DNA of 64,000 nt, taken from Actinacidiphila bryophytorum. GTDB taxonomy: Bacteria > Actinomycetota > Actinomycetes > Streptomycetales > Streptomycetaceae. The notes under the pieces were generated by a model, which saw only the letters and a list, made by a program, of their open reading frames with translations, was not told where the DNA came from and searched no databases. The stretch is from NCBI RefSeq assembly GCF_016916835.1, contig NZ_JAFFIX010000022.1, positions 62,001 to 126,000 on the forward strand. Reading direction: 5' to 3'. This document shows, in pieces, positions 1-8,565 of the stretch. The stretch's first letter is position 1. Each line of letters starts with the position of its first letter. Position numbers and translations under genes: made by a program.

Positions 1-1
1 T

Positions 2-952
2 CCGGGGCTGCCGATACCCCGCTCGTACGGCCGCTGGGTCGGCCGCGACGACGTCGTGCGCTACCTGGAGCAGTACGCGGAGCACCACAGCCTGGACATC
101 GCCACCGGCATCACCGTGGACCGGGTGGAACGCGCGGGGTCCGGCTGGGAGCTGCCCGCCACCGGCGGCCGGGTCCTCGGCTCACCCGTGGTCGTGGTGG
201 CCACCGGCCACAACCACTCGCCGCACGTGCCCGAGTGGCCGGGCCGCGACACCTTCCCCGGCGAGCTGCTGCACGCCTCCGCCTACCGCAACGCCGCCCC
301 GTACGCGGGCCGCGACGTGCTGGTCGTCGGGGCCGGCAACACCGGCGCCGAGATCGCCGTCGACCTGGTCGAGGGCGGTGCCGGCCGGGTGCGGCTGGCG
401 GTGCGCACCCCGCCGCACATCATGCGCCGCTCGACCGCGGGCTGGCCCGCGCAGGCCAGCGGCATCCTCGTGCGCCGGCTGCCGCCGCGGCTGGTGGACC
501 GGGTGGCGCCCTACATCGAGCGGATCAGCGTGCCCGACCTGTCCGCGTACGGCCTGCCGCGGCCGGAGAGCGGGCTGTACGCGCGGGTGCTCGACGGGGC
601 GATCCCGGTGCAGGACGTCGGGCTCGTCGACGCGGTGCGCTCGCGGCGGGTCGAACCGGTCGCCGCCGTCGAGCGGTTCGAGGACGAGCAGGTGCACCTC
701 GCGGACGGCTCGCAGATCGCCCCCGAGGTCGTGATCGCGGCGACCGGCTACCGGCGGGGCCTTGAAGGGCTCGTCGGCCACCTCGGGGTGCTCGACGGGC
801 GGGGACGCCCGGTGGTGCACGGGCCGCGCACCCCGCCGGGCGCTCCCGGGCTGTTCTTCACCGGGTTCACCAACCCGATCAGCGGGATGTTCCGCGAGAT
901 GGCGATCGACGCCGGGCGGATCGCCAGAGCCGCGGCCCGCATCCACCGCTGA
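2..952 (+). CDS. Flavin-containing monooxygenase-type oxidoreductase (5' end outside window)
   Basis: The frame is open from base 2 to the TGA at 950-952, so the window holds the last 316 or so residues and the start lies to the left. A GTG at base 56 is internal, because the residues before it (GLPIPRSYGRWVGRDDV) already fit the family. The second Rossmann motif VLVVGAGNTGAEIA (about nt 317-360) binds NADPH. FPGELLHASAYR just before it resembles the FMO fingerprint, and the C-terminal ATGYRRGLEGL is the usual late ATG motif. The FAD-binding GxGxxG should be in the missing N-terminus. Proteins of this group oxygenate nucleophilic N or S centres or perform Baeyer-Villiger reactions, but the substrate cannot be read from sequence. 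It converges on the MFS gene downstream. Confidence 0.85.
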   Translation, partial: PGLPIPRSYGRWVGRDDVVRYLEQYAEHHSLDIATGITVDRVERAGSGWELPATGGRVLGSPVVVVATGHNHSPHVPEWPGRDTFPGELLHASAYRNAAPYAGRDVLVVGAGNTGAEIAVDLVEGGAGRVRLAVRTPPHIMRRSTAGWPAQASGILVRRLPPRLVDRVAPYIERISVPDLSAYGLPRPESGLYARVLDGAIPVQDVGLVDAVRSRRVEPVAAVERFEDEQVHLADGSQIAPEVVIAATGYRRGLEGLVGHLGVLDGRGRPVVHGPRTPPGAPGLFFTGFTNPISGMFREMAIDAGRIARAAARIHR

Positions 953-1063
953 CCTGCGGCGACGCCCCGGCTCCTGCGGGTCCCCTGCGGGATGCCGCCC
1001 GACTCGGTCACCCGTTCGAGTGATCGTCGGCGGATGCGGAACCGGGGCCGGGAGGCGGTCCGT

Positions 1064-2389
1064 TCACACGACGACCGCCATCGCGGGTGGCGCGGCGACC
1101 GGCCGCCGGCGGATCACCAGGGACATCAGCGCGGCCAGCGCGCACAGAGCACCGGAGGTGTACCAGACGACGTTGTACGAACCGAAGGCATCACGGGCCA
1201 CACCGCCGAGGTAGGCGACGAGCGCGGCACCGATCTGGTGGGCTGCCAGCACCCACCCGAAGACGATCGCGCTGTTCTCGCCGTAGTGCTCGCGGCACAG
1301 GGCGATCGTCGGCGGCACCGTGGCGACCCAGTCGAGTCCGTAGAAGACGATGAAGAGCACCATCGGCGGGTGGACGCTGTCGTCCAGCAGCATGGGGAGG
1401 AACATGAGCGAGAGTCCGCGCAGGCCGTAGTAGACGGCCAGCAGCCGTCGCGGCGACATGCGGTCGGTGAACCATCCGGAGGCCACCGTACCCGCGATGT
1501 CGAAGACGCCGATGACGGCGAGCAGGGAGGCGGCTGCCGTCACGGGCATGCCGTGGTCGTGGGCGGCGGGCACGAAGTGCGTCTTGACGAGACCGTTGGT
1601 GGAGGCCCCGCAGATCGCGAACGAGCCCGCGAGCAGCCAGAAGGTGCCGGTGCGGGAGGCGTCGCGCAGCGCCCGCAGCGCCCTGGCCGCCGCGCCACTG
1701 GCCGGCGGCGGCTTGGGCACGAACTCCGCGGCGCCGTAAGGGGCCAGGCCCACGTCCGCGGGGTGGTCGCGCAGCAGGAACCACACGAAGGGGACGACGG
1801 CGACCGCGGCACCCGCCACGATCGCGGCGGCCGGCCGCCAGCCGTGGTTCTCTGTGATCCAGGACAGCAGCGGCAGGAAGACCAACTGCCCTGCGGCGCC
1901 TGCCGCGGTGAGGACGCCGGTGACCAGGCCGCGGCGGGCGACGAACCACCGGTTGGTGACGGTGGCGGCGAAGGCGAGGGCCATGGACCCGCTGCCGAGG
2001 CCGACCAGGACGCCCCAGCACAGGATGAGTTGCCAGACCTGCGTCATGGAGACGGTCAGCGCCGCGCCGAGCGCGATCGTCAGCAGGGCGCAGACCACCA
2101 CCCGCCGGATGCCGAAGCGGTCCATCAGCGCTGCGGCGAAGGGGGCGGTGATGCCGTACAGCGCGAGGTTGATCGACACGGCCAGGCCGATCATGCCGCG
2201 CGACCAGCCGAATTCGGAATGCAGGGGGTCGATCAGCAGACCCGGGAGGGAGGCGAATGCAGCAGCACCGATCAGCGTCACGAAGGTGACGGCGGCGACC
2301 ACCCAGGCGCGGTGCAGGCGCGGCCGGCGGCCGGGGGTGGCGGGGAGTCCGCCGGCGGCGGGCGCGGGAGCTTGAGATGTCTGCGTCAC
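1064..2389 (-). CDS. MFS transporter (oxalate/formate antiporter or monocarboxylate-like)
   Basis: A 441-residue protein with about 12 hydrophobic segments, starting WVVAAVTFVTLIGAAAFASLPGLL near residue 30. The loop between TM2 and TM3 has the MFS pattern (MDRFGIRRVVV). Start: GTG at 2389 (VTQTSQAPAP), chosen because the extension upstream is Arg/Pro/Ser-rich, non-membrane sequence that crosses the divergent regulator's promoter. The overall look, with an N-terminal SLPGLLIDPLHSEFGWSRG and TM7-12 in a second half, fits the OFA/monocarboxylate-type MFS group, which carries small organic anions. The substrate is unknown. It is divergent from the GlxA-type regulator with 71 bp between the starts, so that regulator is the obvious candidate controller. 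Confidence 0.85.
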   Translation of the reverse strand: MTQTSQAPAPAAGGLPATPGRRPRLHRAWVVAAVTFVTLIGAAAFASLPGLLIDPLHSEFGWSRGMIGLAVSINLALYGITAPFAAALMDRFGIRRVVVCALLTIALGAALTVSMTQVWQLILCWGVLVGLGSGSMALAFAATVTNRWFVARRGLVTGVLTAAGAAGQLVFLPLLSWITENHGWRPAAAIVAGAAVAVVPFVWFLLRDHPADVGLAPYGAAEFVPKPPPASGAAARALRALRDASRTGTFWLLAGSFAICGASTNGLVKTHFVPAAHDHGMPVTAAASLLAVIGVFDIAGTVASGWFTDRMSPRRLLAVYYGLRGLSLMFLPMLLDDSVHPPMVLFIVFYGLDWVATVPPTIALCREHYGENSAIVFGWVLAAHQIGAALVAYLGGVARDAFGSYNVVWYTSGALCALAALMSLVIRRRPVAAPPAMAVVV

Positions 2390-2460
2390 GTGGTCAGTCT
2401 CCGGGTGGCCGGCACGGCGCGACGAGTGGCCCGATGGCCATGATGTGCAAGAATCGGGCC
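2390..2460. promoter_or_regulatory. Divergent promoter region between MFS gene and GlxA-type regulator
   Basis: Only 71 bp separate the two outward-reading start codons, so both promoters and any operator must lie here or inside the gene ends. I see no clear inverted repeat. The stretch just before the regulator start (about 2440-2460) is locally AT-richer than its surroundings. Confidence 0.4.
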
Positions 2461-3546
2461 ATGGCCGTCCCGCAGCTGCCCACCTCCCCGCTCCCGTCGA
2501 CTCTCTCCCCGGCTCCCCAGCCGCCACCCGCACCCGCACAGAAGACCTCCGCCGGGGTCTTCCGGCATCCGGAGCGGCACCATGTCGCGGTGTTCGCGAT
2601 GGACGGGGTGATCCCGTTCGAACTGGGCATCCCGCTGCGGATCTTCGGGGCGGCGGTGGGCGCGGAGGACGGTGCGCACCTGTACGAGATCGTGACGTGC
2701 AGCGTCGAGCCGGGCCTGGTGCAGACCGACGCCGACTTCCCGATCGTGGTGCAGTACGGGGTGGAGGCGCTGGCGCAGGCCGACACCGTGGTGGTGCCCG
2801 CGTCCCACGAGTTGGGGCCGGTCCACAGCGAGGGCGTGCTGACCGCGCCGCTGCAGAAGGCCTTCGCCGTGATCCGGCCGGGGACCCGGGTGGTGTCGAT
2901 CTGCACGGGCTCGTACCTGCTGGCCGCCGCGGGCCTGCTGGACGGCCGGCCGGCGACCACGCACTGGACCAGCGCCGACCACTTCCAGCGGCTCTTTCCG
3001 CAGGTCAGGGTCGACCCCGATGTGCTCTACGTGGACGACGGGGACGTGCTGACCTCGGCGGGGGTGGCCGCGGGCATCGACCTGTGCCTGCACATCGTGC
3101 GCCGGGACTGCGGTACGGCGGTGGCCAACTCGGTGTCCCGCCGTACGGTGGTGCCGCCGCACCGGGAGGGCGGGCAGGCGCAGTACATCCACCGGCCGCT
3201 GCCGGACCCGCAGCTGGCGAGCACCGAGCGGGCCAGGGCGTGGGCGCTGGACCGGCTGGACCAGCCGCTCACCTTGCGGCAGTTGGCCGAGCGGGAGTCG
3301 ATGAGCGTGCGCACCTTCACCCGGCGCTTCCGGGAGGAGGTCGGTATGAGCGCGGGCCGCTGGCTGACGCAGCAGCGGGTCGAACTGGCGAGGCAGCTGC
3401 TGGAGTCGACGGACCTGAGCGTGGACCAGGTGGCCAGGAAGGCCGGTTTCGGCACCGGGGCCTCGATGCGGCAGCACCTGCAGGTGACGCTCGGGGTGTC
3501 GCCGACCGCCTATCGGCGCACCTTCCAGCCGGCCGGGCGGGGCTGA
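2461..3546 (+). CDS. GlxA-family AraC-type transcriptional regulator (DJ-1/PfpI-like domain plus HTH)
   Basis: A 361-residue regulator. Residues about 35-200 form a DJ-1/PfpI-like (class I glutamine amidotransferase fold) ligand-sensing domain: VAVFAMDGVIPFELGIPLRI at its start and the nucleophile-elbow region VVSICTGSYLLAAAGLLDGR with Cys in the usual place. The C-terminal 100 residues are an AraC double HTH (LTLRQLAERESMSVRTFTRRF, then VDQVARKAGFGTGASMRQHL, ending GVSPTAYRRTF). Start: ATG at 2461 (MAVPQLPTS). An upstream in-frame ATG pair at 2437-2448 is possible. Cytoplasmic; such proteins usually activate or repress an adjacent or distant metabolic gene. The divergent MFS gene is the likely target. 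Confidence 0.9.
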   Translation: MAVPQLPTSPLPSTLSPAPQPPPAPAQKTSAGVFRHPERHHVAVFAMDGVIPFELGIPLRIFGAAVGAEDGAHLYEIVTCSVEPGLVQTDADFPIVVQYGVEALAQADTVVVPASHELGPVHSEGVLTAPLQKAFAVIRPGTRVVSICTGSYLLAAAGLLDGRPATTHWTSADHFQRLFPQVRVDPDVLYVDDGDVLTSAGVAAGIDLCLHIVRRDCGTAVANSVSRRTVVPPHREGGQAQYIHRPLPDPQLASTERARAWALDRLDQPLTLRQLAERESMSVRTFTRRFREEVGMSAGRWLTQQRVELARQLLESTDLSVDQVARKAGFGTGASMRQHLQVTLGVSPTAYRRTFQPAGRG

Positions 3547-3609
3547 CCGCGGATCAGCGGGTCATCGGGTCATCGGGTCAGCAGGGCAGCAGGTCGGTGG
3601 GCCGGCGGC

Positions 3610-4017
3610 TCAGCGCAGGGCGGCGGCGCGGTCGACCTCGCACCAGATCTGCTTGCCCGCGCCCTCGGGCTGCCATCCCCAGCGGTCGGCGAGGCCGTCG
3701 ACGAGTTCGAGCCCGCGGCCGCCGGTCTCGTCGCGCTGGGCGTGCCGCGGGGCAGGCGGTGTCTCGCTGGTGTCGGCGACCTCGACGCGTACCGGTGCGG
3801 CCGGCGCGGCGGGGAAGAGCATGCGCAGCACCGCGGGGCAGCCGGTGTGCACGACGGCGTTGGTGACCAGTTCCGAGATGAGCAGGATCAGAGTCTCGGC
3901 GACCGGTTCGTCGGCACCTATTCCGGAGCCGACCAGCCGCGACCTCGCCCAGCGGCGCGCCCGCCCCACTTCCGCGGGGTCCACGCCGACCTCCAGTTGC
4001 ACCTGCAGCATCTGCAC
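3610..4017 (-). CDS. RsbW-like anti-sigma/serine kinase (HATPase_c domain)
   Basis: A 135-residue stand-alone GHKL ATPase. The N box ISELVTNAVVH and G1 box GGRGLELVDGLADRWGW identify the RsbW/SpoIIAB-like group that phosphorylates STAS antagonists and sequesters sigma factors. In Streptomyces dozens of such orphan kinases exist, so the partner is uncertain. The nearest candidate is the STAS protein 375 bp upstream on the same strand. Start is ambiguous: GTG at 4017 or the ATG two codons later (4011); neither has a convincing Shine-Dalgarno. Cytoplasmic. Confidence 0.88.
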   Translation of the reverse strand: MQMLQVQLEVGVDPAEVGRARRWARSRLVGSGIGADEPVAETLILLISELVTNAVVHTGCPAVLRMLFPAAPAAPVRVEVADTSETPPAPRHAQRDETGGRGLELVDGLADRWGWQPEGAGKQIWCEVDRAAALR

Positions 4018-4392
4018 TGCTCACACCATCCGAACGGGCGGACACATGGCCTCACGCCGACCCGGGATCACCGTGCGTGATCCCGACCTCACACAGCATG
4101 ATTGACCGACAGTCACTCCAACAAGCGCTTCCGTCATATTCCAGCGCAATGGACCACGTGTACTGCATACTGTGCGGCGCTCCGGGCCGGGCGTGCAGTG
4201 CCCAGACCTGGGCGCCACCCGGTTCGACCGGGCGGCACCTGTGAGTTGCCGTGAACGTACGCGCACCCGATGGAGCGTACCCGAGGAGGGCGCCGACTCC
4301 ACCGCGTAACAAGTCACACATCGGACACAACACCGTGCCGACGCTCCGTAATCGGCCCTCGCCGGAGGGCCGGGGCGGCGGGGGTCGGCCGG
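4018..4392. other. Gene-free stretch between STAS and HATPase genes
   Basis: About 375 bp with no credible coding frame. It must hold the promoter of the leftward HATPase gene and the terminator of the STAS gene (hairpin at 4353-4372). A CCCGG-TTCGA-CCGGG hairpin near 4216-4230 looks like a tRNA T arm but has no tRNA around it. Confidence 0.5.
4353..4372 (-). terminator. Hairpin downstream of the STAS gene
   Basis: A perfect 8-bp stem, CGGCCCTC / GAGGGCCG, with a 4-base loop. It lies 20 bp past the stop codon of the leftward STAS gene. There is no U tract, as is usual in Streptomyces. Confidence 0.5.
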
Positions 4393-4767
4393 TCAGGCGC
4401 TCAGCGGCTGGGCGGTGTCGTCGGTGGCGGCGGCGAGGTCGGGGAAGACCTCGAACAGCCGGCGTACCCCGAGCGCGGCGAGCACCCGGTTGACGTGTGC
4501 GCCCTCGCCGGCGGCGGCGCCCTCCTCGGGCAACACGATCCGCAGCCGCCCCGCGCAGGACCGCATCAGCCGGCGGGCACCGATCAGCACACCCACCCCG
4601 CTGGAGTCGCAGAAGCGCACGTCTGCCAGGTCGAGCACGACGCTGCGCCGCCCTTCCGCGACCGCGTCGTGCACCTTCTGCCGTACCGCGGGCGACGAGA
4701 TCAGGTCCATCTCGCCCGCGACCGTCACCACCGCCCAGCCGTCTTGCTCGGCCCGGGTCACCAGCAC
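4393..4767 (-). CDS. STAS-domain anti-sigma factor antagonist (RsbV/SpoIIAA type)
   Basis: A 124-residue single STAS domain. It opens with the VTVAGEMDLISSP strand-turn motif, and DLADVRFCDSSGVGVLIGA carries the serine that an RsbW-type kinase phosphorylates (the first or second Ser of DSSG). When unphosphorylated, such proteins bind the anti-sigma kinase and free the sigma factor. Start: GTG at 4767, nine bases after GAGG. Its neighbours fit: an HATPase kinase gene downstream and a sigma/anti-sigma pair divergent upstream. Partner assignment is inference. Confidence 0.9.
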   Translation of the reverse strand: MLVTRAEQDGWAVVTVAGEMDLISSPAVRQKVHDAVAEGRRSVVLDLADVRFCDSSGVGVLIGARRLMRSCAGRLRIVLPEEGAAAGEGAHVNRVLAALGVRRLFEVFPDLAAATDDTAQPLSA

Positions 4768-4858
4768 GGGACCGCACCTCGCCTCGCTGTCGGGTTCAGC
4801 TTCCTCATCACAACGACCCTATGCCCGTTCTCAGCCGTAACTCTGCAATCTTCCGGTC

Positions 4859-4884
4859 ACACCCGGATAACAGACCGACAGAAC
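4859..4884 (-). promoter_or_regulatory. Possible stress-sigma (SigB/SigH-like) promoter for the STAS gene
   Basis: Read on the minus strand: GTTC, a 16-base spacer, then GGGTGT. This is one base off the GNNTN(14-16)GGGTAY pattern reported for SigB-class promoters of Streptomyces. It lies 92 bp upstream of the GTG start. Autoregulation by such a sigma is common for anti-anti-sigma genes. Weak evidence on pattern alone. Confidence 0.25.
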
Positions 4885-5003
4885 CGATCACATGAGGGGC
4901 CAGGTTGGTGCAAAGGGACGCATGCCGCGGCGACCGCCGGGTACGGTCGAGTGCAGCGGGCACCTGGCCAGGTGACGCGGCCGACGACGCAAGGGGGCGG
5001 CAG

Positions 5004-5615
5004 ATGGCGACACCCGCACCGCCGCGCTGGGACCGCAAGATGCAGCAGCGGCTGGCGCGCGGCGAGGAGGCCGCGCTCGGCGAGCTGTACGACCGCTACG
5101 CCTCACTCGTGCACAACCTGGCCCACCGGGTGCTCGACGACGACGAGGCGGCCGACCTGATCACCCGCGAGGTCTTCGGCTACATCTGGGAGAACCCGGA
5201 CGACTACGACCCCAAGCACGGCTCCCTGCGGTCCTGGATCGCCGCCCTCACCCAGAGCCAGGCGGTGCACCGGCTGCGCCAGTACGCCAGCCGCGGCCGG
5301 TCCACGCCCACCGAGGTGGAGGCCAGGGTCCGCGAGGCCAACACCGCGGCCCGCGCCGACTTCATCGTCACCTCGATGCCCGCGCCGCTGCGCGACGCCC
5401 TCGAACTGGCCTACCGCGAGCGCCTGGACTACCGCGACGCGGCAGAAGGGCTCGGGGTGAGCGCCGACGAGTCGCGCCGCCGGCTGCGGCTCGGCCTGCA
5501 ACTGCTGTCCACGGCCATGGAACCCGCCGACGCCCAGCAGATCCGCCCGCTGGAGGCCCGCGACGCCGGCGACCCCTTCGATCCCCGCGGCCAGACCCGC
5601 CGAGGCCGTCCGTGA
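5004..5615 (+). CDS. ECF-like RNA polymerase sigma factor
   Basis: A 203-residue sigma-70 family protein. Region 2 spans about residues 20-95 (LGELYDRYASLVHNLAHRVL, then GSLRSWIAALTQSQAVHRLR). Region 4 is about residues 125-175 (MPAPLRDALELAYRERLDYRDAAEGLGVSADE). Regions 1 and 3 are missing, as in ECF sigmas. The start is set by AAGGGGGCGG six bases before ATG 5004; an upstream GTG-type extension would be uncharacteristic Arg-rich sequence. The stop codon overlaps the next gene's GTG by 4 bases, so the sigma and its probable anti-sigma are translationally coupled. The -35-reading helix (LGVSADESRRRLRLGLQLL) is less canonical than in well-known ECFs. Confidence 0.88.
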   Translation: MATPAPPRWDRKMQQRLARGEEAALGELYDRYASLVHNLAHRVLDDDEAADLITREVFGYIWENPDDYDPKHGSLRSWIAALTQSQAVHRLRQYASRGRSTPTEVEARVREANTAARADFIVTSMPAPLRDALELAYRERLDYRDAAEGLGVSADESRRRLRLGLQLLSTAMEPADAQQIRPLEARDAGDPFDPRGQTRRGRP

Positions 5616-6988
5616 GCGGCCCCGCCTACAGCAACGGCGGCGGCCCGGCGGACGGCGGCGACGGCCTCCCCCGGGTGCCGAGCCAACGCGACCAGCGCGA
5701 CCAACACGACCAGTCCGGCCGGCCCGGCAGTCCGCGCCCCGTCCCGGCCCCCGTCCCCGAGCCCGAGACGCCGGCAGGCCCGCCCCCGCACAGTCCGCAG
5801 GCGGCGGCCGAGCCCGCGGCCGGGACCGCGCAGCAGAACAGGCTGCCGCTGTACGACCACGGCACCCTCAAGTCCCTGCTGGGCGCATGGGCGCTCGCGG
5901 TGTGCTCGCGCGACGAGTCGCTGGCCGTCGAGGTGCACCTGACCGACTGCGCCGCCTGCGCCGAGGAGGCCCTGCGGTTGCGGGACGCGGTGGGCCTGCT
6001 GCACCGCGAGGAGAGCCTGGACCTCGACCCGCTGCTGCGCGCCAGGGTCCTCGAAGGCTGCCTGGGCCGCCGCCCGGCCCGTATCCCGGTGCCCGAGTGG
6101 GCGGGGCCTTACGACGCGGAGGCCGCACGGCTCGACGCGCTGCTGCGCGACCTCGGCGACAGCTACTGGCACGAGCCGGTCGACCTGCGCTGGTACGACG
6201 GCGCCCTGGTGACCCGGCAGGTCACCGTCGGCGAGGTCATCAGCCATCTCACCGCGGTGGACGGCCTGGTGGCGATGGCCCTCGACGTACCGCAGGCGGA
6301 CCACGCCGGCGGTCCGCGGCTGCCGCTCGACCCGATGCGGCGCACCGAGGCGCTGTGGGCGGCCCGCCAGGCCGCCGCCCGGGAGGCCGAGGCGGCGGGC
6401 GCGGCCGGGGACCCGGCCGGGGAGCTGCGCGACACCTGGCGCGGGCAGAGCCACACCCTGCTGCGCACGGTGTCCTTCGCCGGCGGCGGTGCGGCCGGCG
6501 TCGACGTCGACTACGGGGCGTTCGCGCTGCCGCTGCGGGACGCCTTCGTGGACCGCGCCTTCGAGTGCTGGATCCACGCCTCCGACATCGCCGAGGCGGT
6601 GGCGTACCCGTACGACCCGCCCGCGCCGCGCAACATGAACCGGATGATCGACCTGGCGGCCAGGATGCTGCCGGCGGCGATCGCGGGGCGGCGCAGGGAC
6701 GGGCTCGCGGACTCGGCGGGGCGGCTGGCCTCCGCGGGCGCGCCGGGGCGATCGCTGCTGCTGGAGATCGAGGGTGCGGGCGGCGGCCGGTGGTATCTGC
6801 CGCTCGACTCGCCGGGCACGGTCGCCTCGCGCGAGCACACGGTCGCCCATGTGGCGCTGGACGGCGTGGAATTCTGCCAGCTCGCCGCGGGCCACCTGGA
6901 GCCGGAGCGTGTCGCCTTCGGTCAGGAGGGCGACCGCGACGTCATCCGGGACCTGCTCTACGCCGCCGCGTCGCTGTCACGGCTGTGA
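5612..6988 (+). CDS. Zinc-finger anti-sigma factor fused to a maleylpyruvate isomerase (DinB-like) domain
   Basis: A 458-residue protein coupled to the sigma gene by a GTGA overlap. After a disordered Pro/Gln-rich stretch (residues 1-80), residues about 85-125 hold a zf-HC2 / ZAS-like motif (VHLTDCAACAEEAL, i.e. HxxxCxxC) typical of zinc-binding anti-sigma factors. The rest resembles the mycothiol-dependent maleylpyruvate isomerase N-terminal/DinB fold (DLRWYDGALVTRQVTVGEVISHLTAVDGLV). There is no transmembrane helix, so it is a soluble anti-sigma. Inference: the second domain senses a thiol or redox ligand and gates sigma release. Whether it has catalytic activity cannot be judged here. Confidence 0.8.
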   Translation: MSGPAYSNGGGPADGGDGLPRVPSQRDQRDQHDQSGRPGSPRPVPAPVPEPETPAGPPPHSPQAAAEPAAGTAQQNRLPLYDHGTLKSLLGAWALAVCSRDESLAVEVHLTDCAACAEEALRLRDAVGLLHREESLDLDPLLRARVLEGCLGRRPARIPVPEWAGPYDAEAARLDALLRDLGDSYWHEPVDLRWYDGALVTRQVTVGEVISHLTAVDGLVAMALDVPQADHAGGPRLPLDPMRRTEALWAARQAAAREAEAAGAAGDPAGELRDTWRGQSHTLLRTVSFAGGGAAGVDVDYGAFALPLRDAFVDRAFECWIHASDIAEAVAYPYDPPAPRNMNRMIDLAARMLPAAIAGRRRDGLADSAGRLASAGAPGRSLLLEIEGAGGGRWYLPLDSPGTVASREHTVAHVALDGVEFCQLAAGHLEPERVAFGQEGDRDVIRDLLYAAASLSRL

Positions 6989-7034
6989 GCGGTCCGCGCC
7001 CGAACCGGCGGAGGGGCCGGAGGGGCCGGAGGGG

Positions 7035-7913
7035 CTAAGCGAAGACGACCGTGCGGCGGCCGTTGAGCAGCACCCGGTGTTCGCTGTGCCACTTCACCGC
7101 GCGCGCCAGCGCCTGGCACTCCACGTCGCGCCCGATGGCCACCAGGTGTTCGGGGGTGACCTCGTGGCCGACCCGCTCGACCTCCTGCTCGATGATCGGC
7201 CCCTCGTCGAGGTCGGCCGTCACATAGTGCGCGGTCGCGCCGATCAGCTTCACGCCCCGGTCGTGCGCCTGGTGGTAGGGCTTGGCGCCCTTGAAGCTCG
7301 GCAGGAAGGAGTGGTGGATGTTGATGATCCGCCCCGACAGCTCCCGGCACAGGTTGTCGGACAGCACCTGCATGTAGCGGGCCAGCACCACCAGTTCGAC
7401 GCCCTCGCCGCGCACCAGGTCGAGCAGTTGCGCCTCGGCCTGTGCCTTGGTGTCGCGGGTGACGGGGATGTGGTGGAAGGGGACGCCGTAGGAGCCGACG
7501 AGTTCGCGGAAGTCGGTGTGGTTGGAGACCACGGCGGCGATCTCCACCGGCAGTGCGCCGATGCTGGTGCGGAACAGCAGGTCGTTGAGGCAGTGCCCGA
7601 ACTTGCTGACCATGAGCACGATGCGCATGCGCTCGGCTGACGGGTGGATGCGCCAGTCCATGTGGTAGGCGTCGGCGACGGCGGCGAAGCTGGCGCGCAG
7701 CTTGTCCACGGTGACCGGCGGCTCGGCGGCGAAGTGCACCCGCATGAAGAACAGCCCGGTGTCGCGGTCGCCGAACTGCTGGCTGTCCACGATGTTGCAG
7801 CCGGTCATGAAGAGGTAACTGGAGACCGCGTGCACGATGCCCTGCTTGTCGGGGCAGGACAGGGTCAGGACGTACTGCGGTTCGACGGGCGGCTGCGACG
7901 GCTGTTCGTTCAC
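7035..7913 (-). CDS. purU: Formyltetrahydrofolate deformylase
   Basis: A 292-residue enzyme that hydrolyses 10-formyl-THF to THF and formate, balancing one-carbon pools for glycine and purine synthesis. The N-terminal ACT domain (YVLTLSCPDKQGIVHAVSSYLF) spans residues about 13-95, and the formyltransferase domain follows. The catalytic Asn-His-Asp set is visible: NIHHSFLPSFKGAKPYHQA for Asn and His, and HYVTADLDEGPIIEQ for Asp. Length matches the family. Start: GTG 7913, preceded at 8 bases by GAGG. An in-frame GTG at 7931 lacks a site. It converges on the anti-sigma gene; the 46-bp gap holds a GGAGGGGCC run in tandem. Confidence 0.96.
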   Translation of the reverse strand: MNEQPSQPPVEPQYVLTLSCPDKQGIVHAVSSYLFMTGCNIVDSQQFGDRDTGLFFMRVHFAAEPPVTVDKLRASFAAVADAYHMDWRIHPSAERMRIVLMVSKFGHCLNDLLFRTSIGALPVEIAAVVSNHTDFRELVGSYGVPFHHIPVTRDTKAQAEAQLLDLVRGEGVELVVLARYMQVLSDNLCRELSGRIINIHHSFLPSFKGAKPYHQAHDRGVKLIGATAHYVTADLDEGPIIEQEVERVGHEVTPEHLVAIGRDVECQALARAVKWHSEHRVLLNGRRTVVFA

Positions 7914-7958
7914 CCCGTCAGCCTCGCACACCAGGTCGCCCGGGCGCCGGGGTGTCCG

Positions 7959-8396
7959 TCACGCGGAACGCGTGTAGATCGCCAGCACTTCCAGCGAGCG
8001 CGGCGGGCTGTCCGGGTCCTCGCCGTCCGCGCCGGCCATCAGGACGTGCGCCTCCCGCGCGGCCTGGACCGCGTCGGGCCAGCCGGGGTGGTCCAGATAC
8101 GCGGAGGCCGGTGCGTCGGCGCCCACCTGGTGCAGGATCTTCAGCACCCGCAGCACCGCGACGTCGACCAGCGCGGCCTCCTGCTGGTCGCGGAATATGG
8201 TGCCGACGTACTTGTCCGCCGACCAGTTGTCGAGCCAGGTGTCCTCGACGAGCCGGTAGACGGCGTCCGTGACGTCGCCGTAGCCCGCGCGTCCGGTCTG
8301 CCAGACCTCGCGCTGGAAGACCGGGTCGCTGATCATGTGCAGCGCCGAGCGCACATTGCTGCGCCAGCGCCACCACGGCATGTCGTTGAGGGGCAT
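7959..8396 (-). CDS. SCO4402-family conserved protein
   Basis: A 145-residue soluble protein beginning MPLNDMPWWRWRSNVRSALHM. I recognise it as the uncharacterised SCO4402 family that sits beside purU in Streptomyces. It is mostly helical, with three Trp and four Arg/Asn residues in the first 15, a pattern suited to a nucleic-acid or membrane surface, though no known motif is present. Start: ATG 8396; another ATG three codons upstream (8405) is equally possible. It shares orientation with purU (45 bp gap), so the two may be cotranscribed. Function unknown. Confidence 0.75.
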   Translation of the reverse strand: MPLNDMPWWRWRSNVRSALHMISDPVFQREVWQTGRAGYGDVTDAVYRLVEDTWLDNWSADKYVGTIFRDQQEAALVDVAVLRVLKILHQVGADAPASAYLDHPGWPDAVQAAREAHVLMAGADGEDPDSPPRSLEVLAIYTRSA

Positions 8397-8565
8397 GCCT
8401 CCCATCGTGGAGGAGACACGGCCGCGACGGGAAGACTTCTCCGAACCTTGCACGACGGGCAATCGTACGCAATCGAACGGCGGCACCTGTAATTCACCTG
8501 AAAGTGACTCCCCGTTCCCGTCGGGTCACCCTCGTGTTGGGCGCGGACCGGAATCTTCCGTATCT

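Noticed and set aside
992..2443. 483-codon plus-strand open frame over the first MFS gene
   Set aside because: Gly/Arg/Asp/Glu-rich shadow; the minus strand encodes a clear 12-TM transporter.
4216..4230. CCCGG-TTCGA-CCGGG, resembling a tRNA T arm
   Set aside because: The loop is 5 bases rather than 7 and no acceptor, D or anticodon arms are found around it.
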